Shown here piece after piece: positions 37,301 through 38,628 of a stretch of DNA of 38,628 bases (positions are counted from its first letter, which is position 1; each line of letters begins with the position of its first letter). The stretch comes from Lingula anatina (Eukaryota > Brachiopoda > Lingulata > Lingulida > Lingulidae), in the NCBI RefSeq assembly GCF_001039355.2, contig NW_019773670.1:407079-445706 (forward strand). Direction: 5' to 3'. The notes beneath the pieces were generated by a model. That model worked only from the letters and a program-made list of their open reading frames with translations. It did not search any database and was not told where the DNA came from. Made by a program: the position numbers and the translations under genes.

Positions 37301-38472
37301 TGACAACCTGAACATCAAAATCAGTTGTCGGTCTTCACGGCCTGTAGTTTTTCTTGGATGACCCATCAGAGGCAATTTGTCTCTTGATCCAGTGTTTCTA
37401 TACCGAGACCAGACCCTCTGCACGGTTCTGACTGAACAATTTAATTGTATCGATATTCTGACATTGCTTATATTCCGCCTCTTCAGGTTAATAACTTGCA
37501 CCTATAACCGTTATATAATTGCCTGTTTCTTGCCATATTGGAGGAAGACAGGAATAATATTTGCTGTACATGTACAAGACCAACAATACAATTCCATGGT
37601 ATAGCGGTTTTATACTCATTAGTCACATTATAAGTAGACCAGGCATTATAAGTACCCACGATCTGCCTACTTTTATTACTCTGAGTTAGGGGGTGACACT
37701 TCTATTGTCCAGTGTGTGTATTTGTCAAATGATGTGTTTAGGATGTTATGTGAAATAAAATGTCGAGTTCATCAATCTGAGTAAACCTGACATTATTTTA
37801 GGTCTACTTTCTTGCTACAACTTCACTTTGCGTCATGGGTGTTGCTCAAGCATTTGCTACAAATTGGATACTTTTTGCTGCATGTCGGTTTGGAAGTGGT
37901 GTATTGATAGGAGGTAAAGTAATGGCTAAAAATAGCAATAAAAGCACGTACACCTATGAAAATTGTTATGTTACGAAGCGGATACATACAGATCTGTTAA
38001 AGGGTTATGCAAAAGATAAAAATATTTTCATCGTTCGAATTCAATAATTATTACGTTCGAATGCAAATTTTGCGAGAGAGCGCGATGATTTTTATGTTTG
38101 TAATAACACAAAGGAATACTTCTATCTTCCTGAGTGCTTGAACGAGTGAAAATGCATATTTGTCTTGAAAAACTGTCATAAAATTGCTTTTGTTCTCTCT
38201 TCCCATCTCTCTTATCTCTCCTTCACACACACTCTTATTTCTATCAATCTATCCATTTATCTGTGTTTTTTTACCCTTTTAGGTAACATAGTTGTTGGGA
38301 ACGTCTATAACATCGAATTCCTGGGTCCAAAGTACCGCCATATTCCTCTCACATTTGGGTTGTGGTCGACAAGTTACCTGATATTATTAGCCATGGCGTA
38401 TTTCATCCGTGACTGGCGCCATCTCCTGCTGGTGACATCTGTGCCTGGCTTTGCCATTATTGGAGCGTGGTG
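34335..38472 (+). CDS. SLC22-type organic ion transporter, gene 5 (partial, exons 1-5)
   Basis: Fifth paralogue, cut by the right window edge. Exons seen: 34335-34368, 35404-35711, 36008-36127, 37802-37913, 38283-38472; 764 bases in frame, and the last ends with a GT donor at 38473. It starts [12 protein letters not shown]. The first extracellular loop has cysteines in GWTC, VCKDC and LVC, and NAS, NDS and NAT sequons. Motif A is [11 protein letters not shown]; exon 5 has [15 protein letters not shown] as in gene 3. The remaining seven exons are expected beyond the window. Intron 3 (36128-37801) is enlarged by a Tc1-like transposon. Same strand and order as genes 3 and 4. No lesion in the visible part. 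Confidence 0.93.
34369..35403. other. Gene 5 intron 1
   Basis: About 1 kb between the first two exons. Short overlapping frames at 34700-34948 and 34935-35159 have no recognisable domain and no shared splice structure, so I see no gene in it. Confidence 0.5.
36334..37718. mobile_element. Tc1/mariner-type transposon, 1385 bp
   Basis: The left end CACACACTGGACAAAAGAAG (then TGTCACCCC) and the right end match as inverted repeats of about 29 bp with a single mismatch. Both ends are flanked by TA (36332-36333 and 37719-37720), the Tc1/mariner target duplication. The interior carries a minus-strand transposase frame with three nonsense codons. It lies in gene 5 intron 3, opposite to the gene. Near-identical ends suggest a fairly recent insertion. 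Confidence 0.93.
36551..37501 (-). pseudogene. Tc1-like transposase, inactivated by nonsense codons
   Basis: Three blocks in the same minus frame join into a Tc1-type transposase. The first (37133-37501) has the helix-turn-helix region, [17 protein letters not shown] and GHPRKTT. The second (36887-37096) has SDECRFGL, with the first catalytic Asp, and MVWGCIS. The third (36551-36871) has [10 protein letters not shown] with the second Asp and [12 protein letters not shown] with the Glu, spaced as in DD34E-type enzymes (35 between by my count). In-frame stops lie at 37133-37135 (TAG), about 37100-37102 (TGA, likely from TGG) and 36887-36889 (TAG, likely from CAG). A further frameshift separates the likely ATG at 37534-37536 from the main frame. 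Not functional as it stands. Confidence 0.88.
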
Positions 38473-38628
38473 GTACCTAGAGTTTGCATCTTGTTCACAT
38501 ATAATAAAATGAGATTTTGTTGCGTTCTTTCTCAGGCGTTAAGATGATGGGTATCGTGTCTGTTTGCATTGTTTACATGTGGTTTCTACACCGTCTCCTG
38601 TCTGTGTTCGGTGTAACGAAACTGAGGG

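Overview
This is animal nuclear DNA: genes are split by GT-AG introns, intergenic space is AT-rich and full of homopolymers and (TA)n tracts, and several eukaryotic cut-and-paste transposons are present. The style (tandem SLC22 expansion, SAP-YqaJ ISL2EU transposon, many short inverted-repeat elements) fits an invertebrate, perhaps a lophotrochozoan, but the sequence alone does not fix the phylum.

The backbone is a cluster of five SLC22-type organic ion transporter genes (12-helix Major Facilitator Superfamily). Two lie on the minus strand (gene 1, 209-9007; gene 2, 10649-18218) and three on the plus strand (gene 3, 20217-25679; gene 4, 27978-33146; gene 5, 34335 to beyond the right edge). 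Genes 2 and 3 are head to head across about 2 kb. I rebuilt all exons by eye. Genes 1 to 4 give complete in-frame proteins of about 554, 535, 533 and 533 residues. Internal exon lengths are identical between paralogues (34, variable, 120, 112, 190, 133, 101, 135, 83, 121, 73, last), except exon 2, which encodes the extracellular loop, and a fused exon 9/10 in gene 1. Gene 5 shows exons 1 to 5 only.

Inside gene 2's 3.3 kb intron 9, on the opposite strand, sits an intronless gene (12753-14429) for a four-helix membrane protein with a tail of roughly 430 residues that I cannot assign to a family. It is the strongest candidate for something undescribed.

Mobile DNA is concentrated in introns and spacers. 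A 2.6 kb decayed ISL2EU-type element (THAP/transposase relic on one strand, SAP-YqaJ relic on the other) lies in gene 1 intron 2. A 1385 bp Tc1-like element with TA target duplications and three in-frame nonsense codons lies in gene 5 intron 3. Short inverted-repeat (MITE-like) elements lie at 3434-3799, 10221-10320, 19701-19920, 20543-21212 and 31252-31411.

The transporters probably act at the plasma membrane on small organic ions, with paralogues differing in loop glycosylation and in charged helix residues; gene 4 differs most at the site known to govern cation/anion preference in SLC22 proteins.
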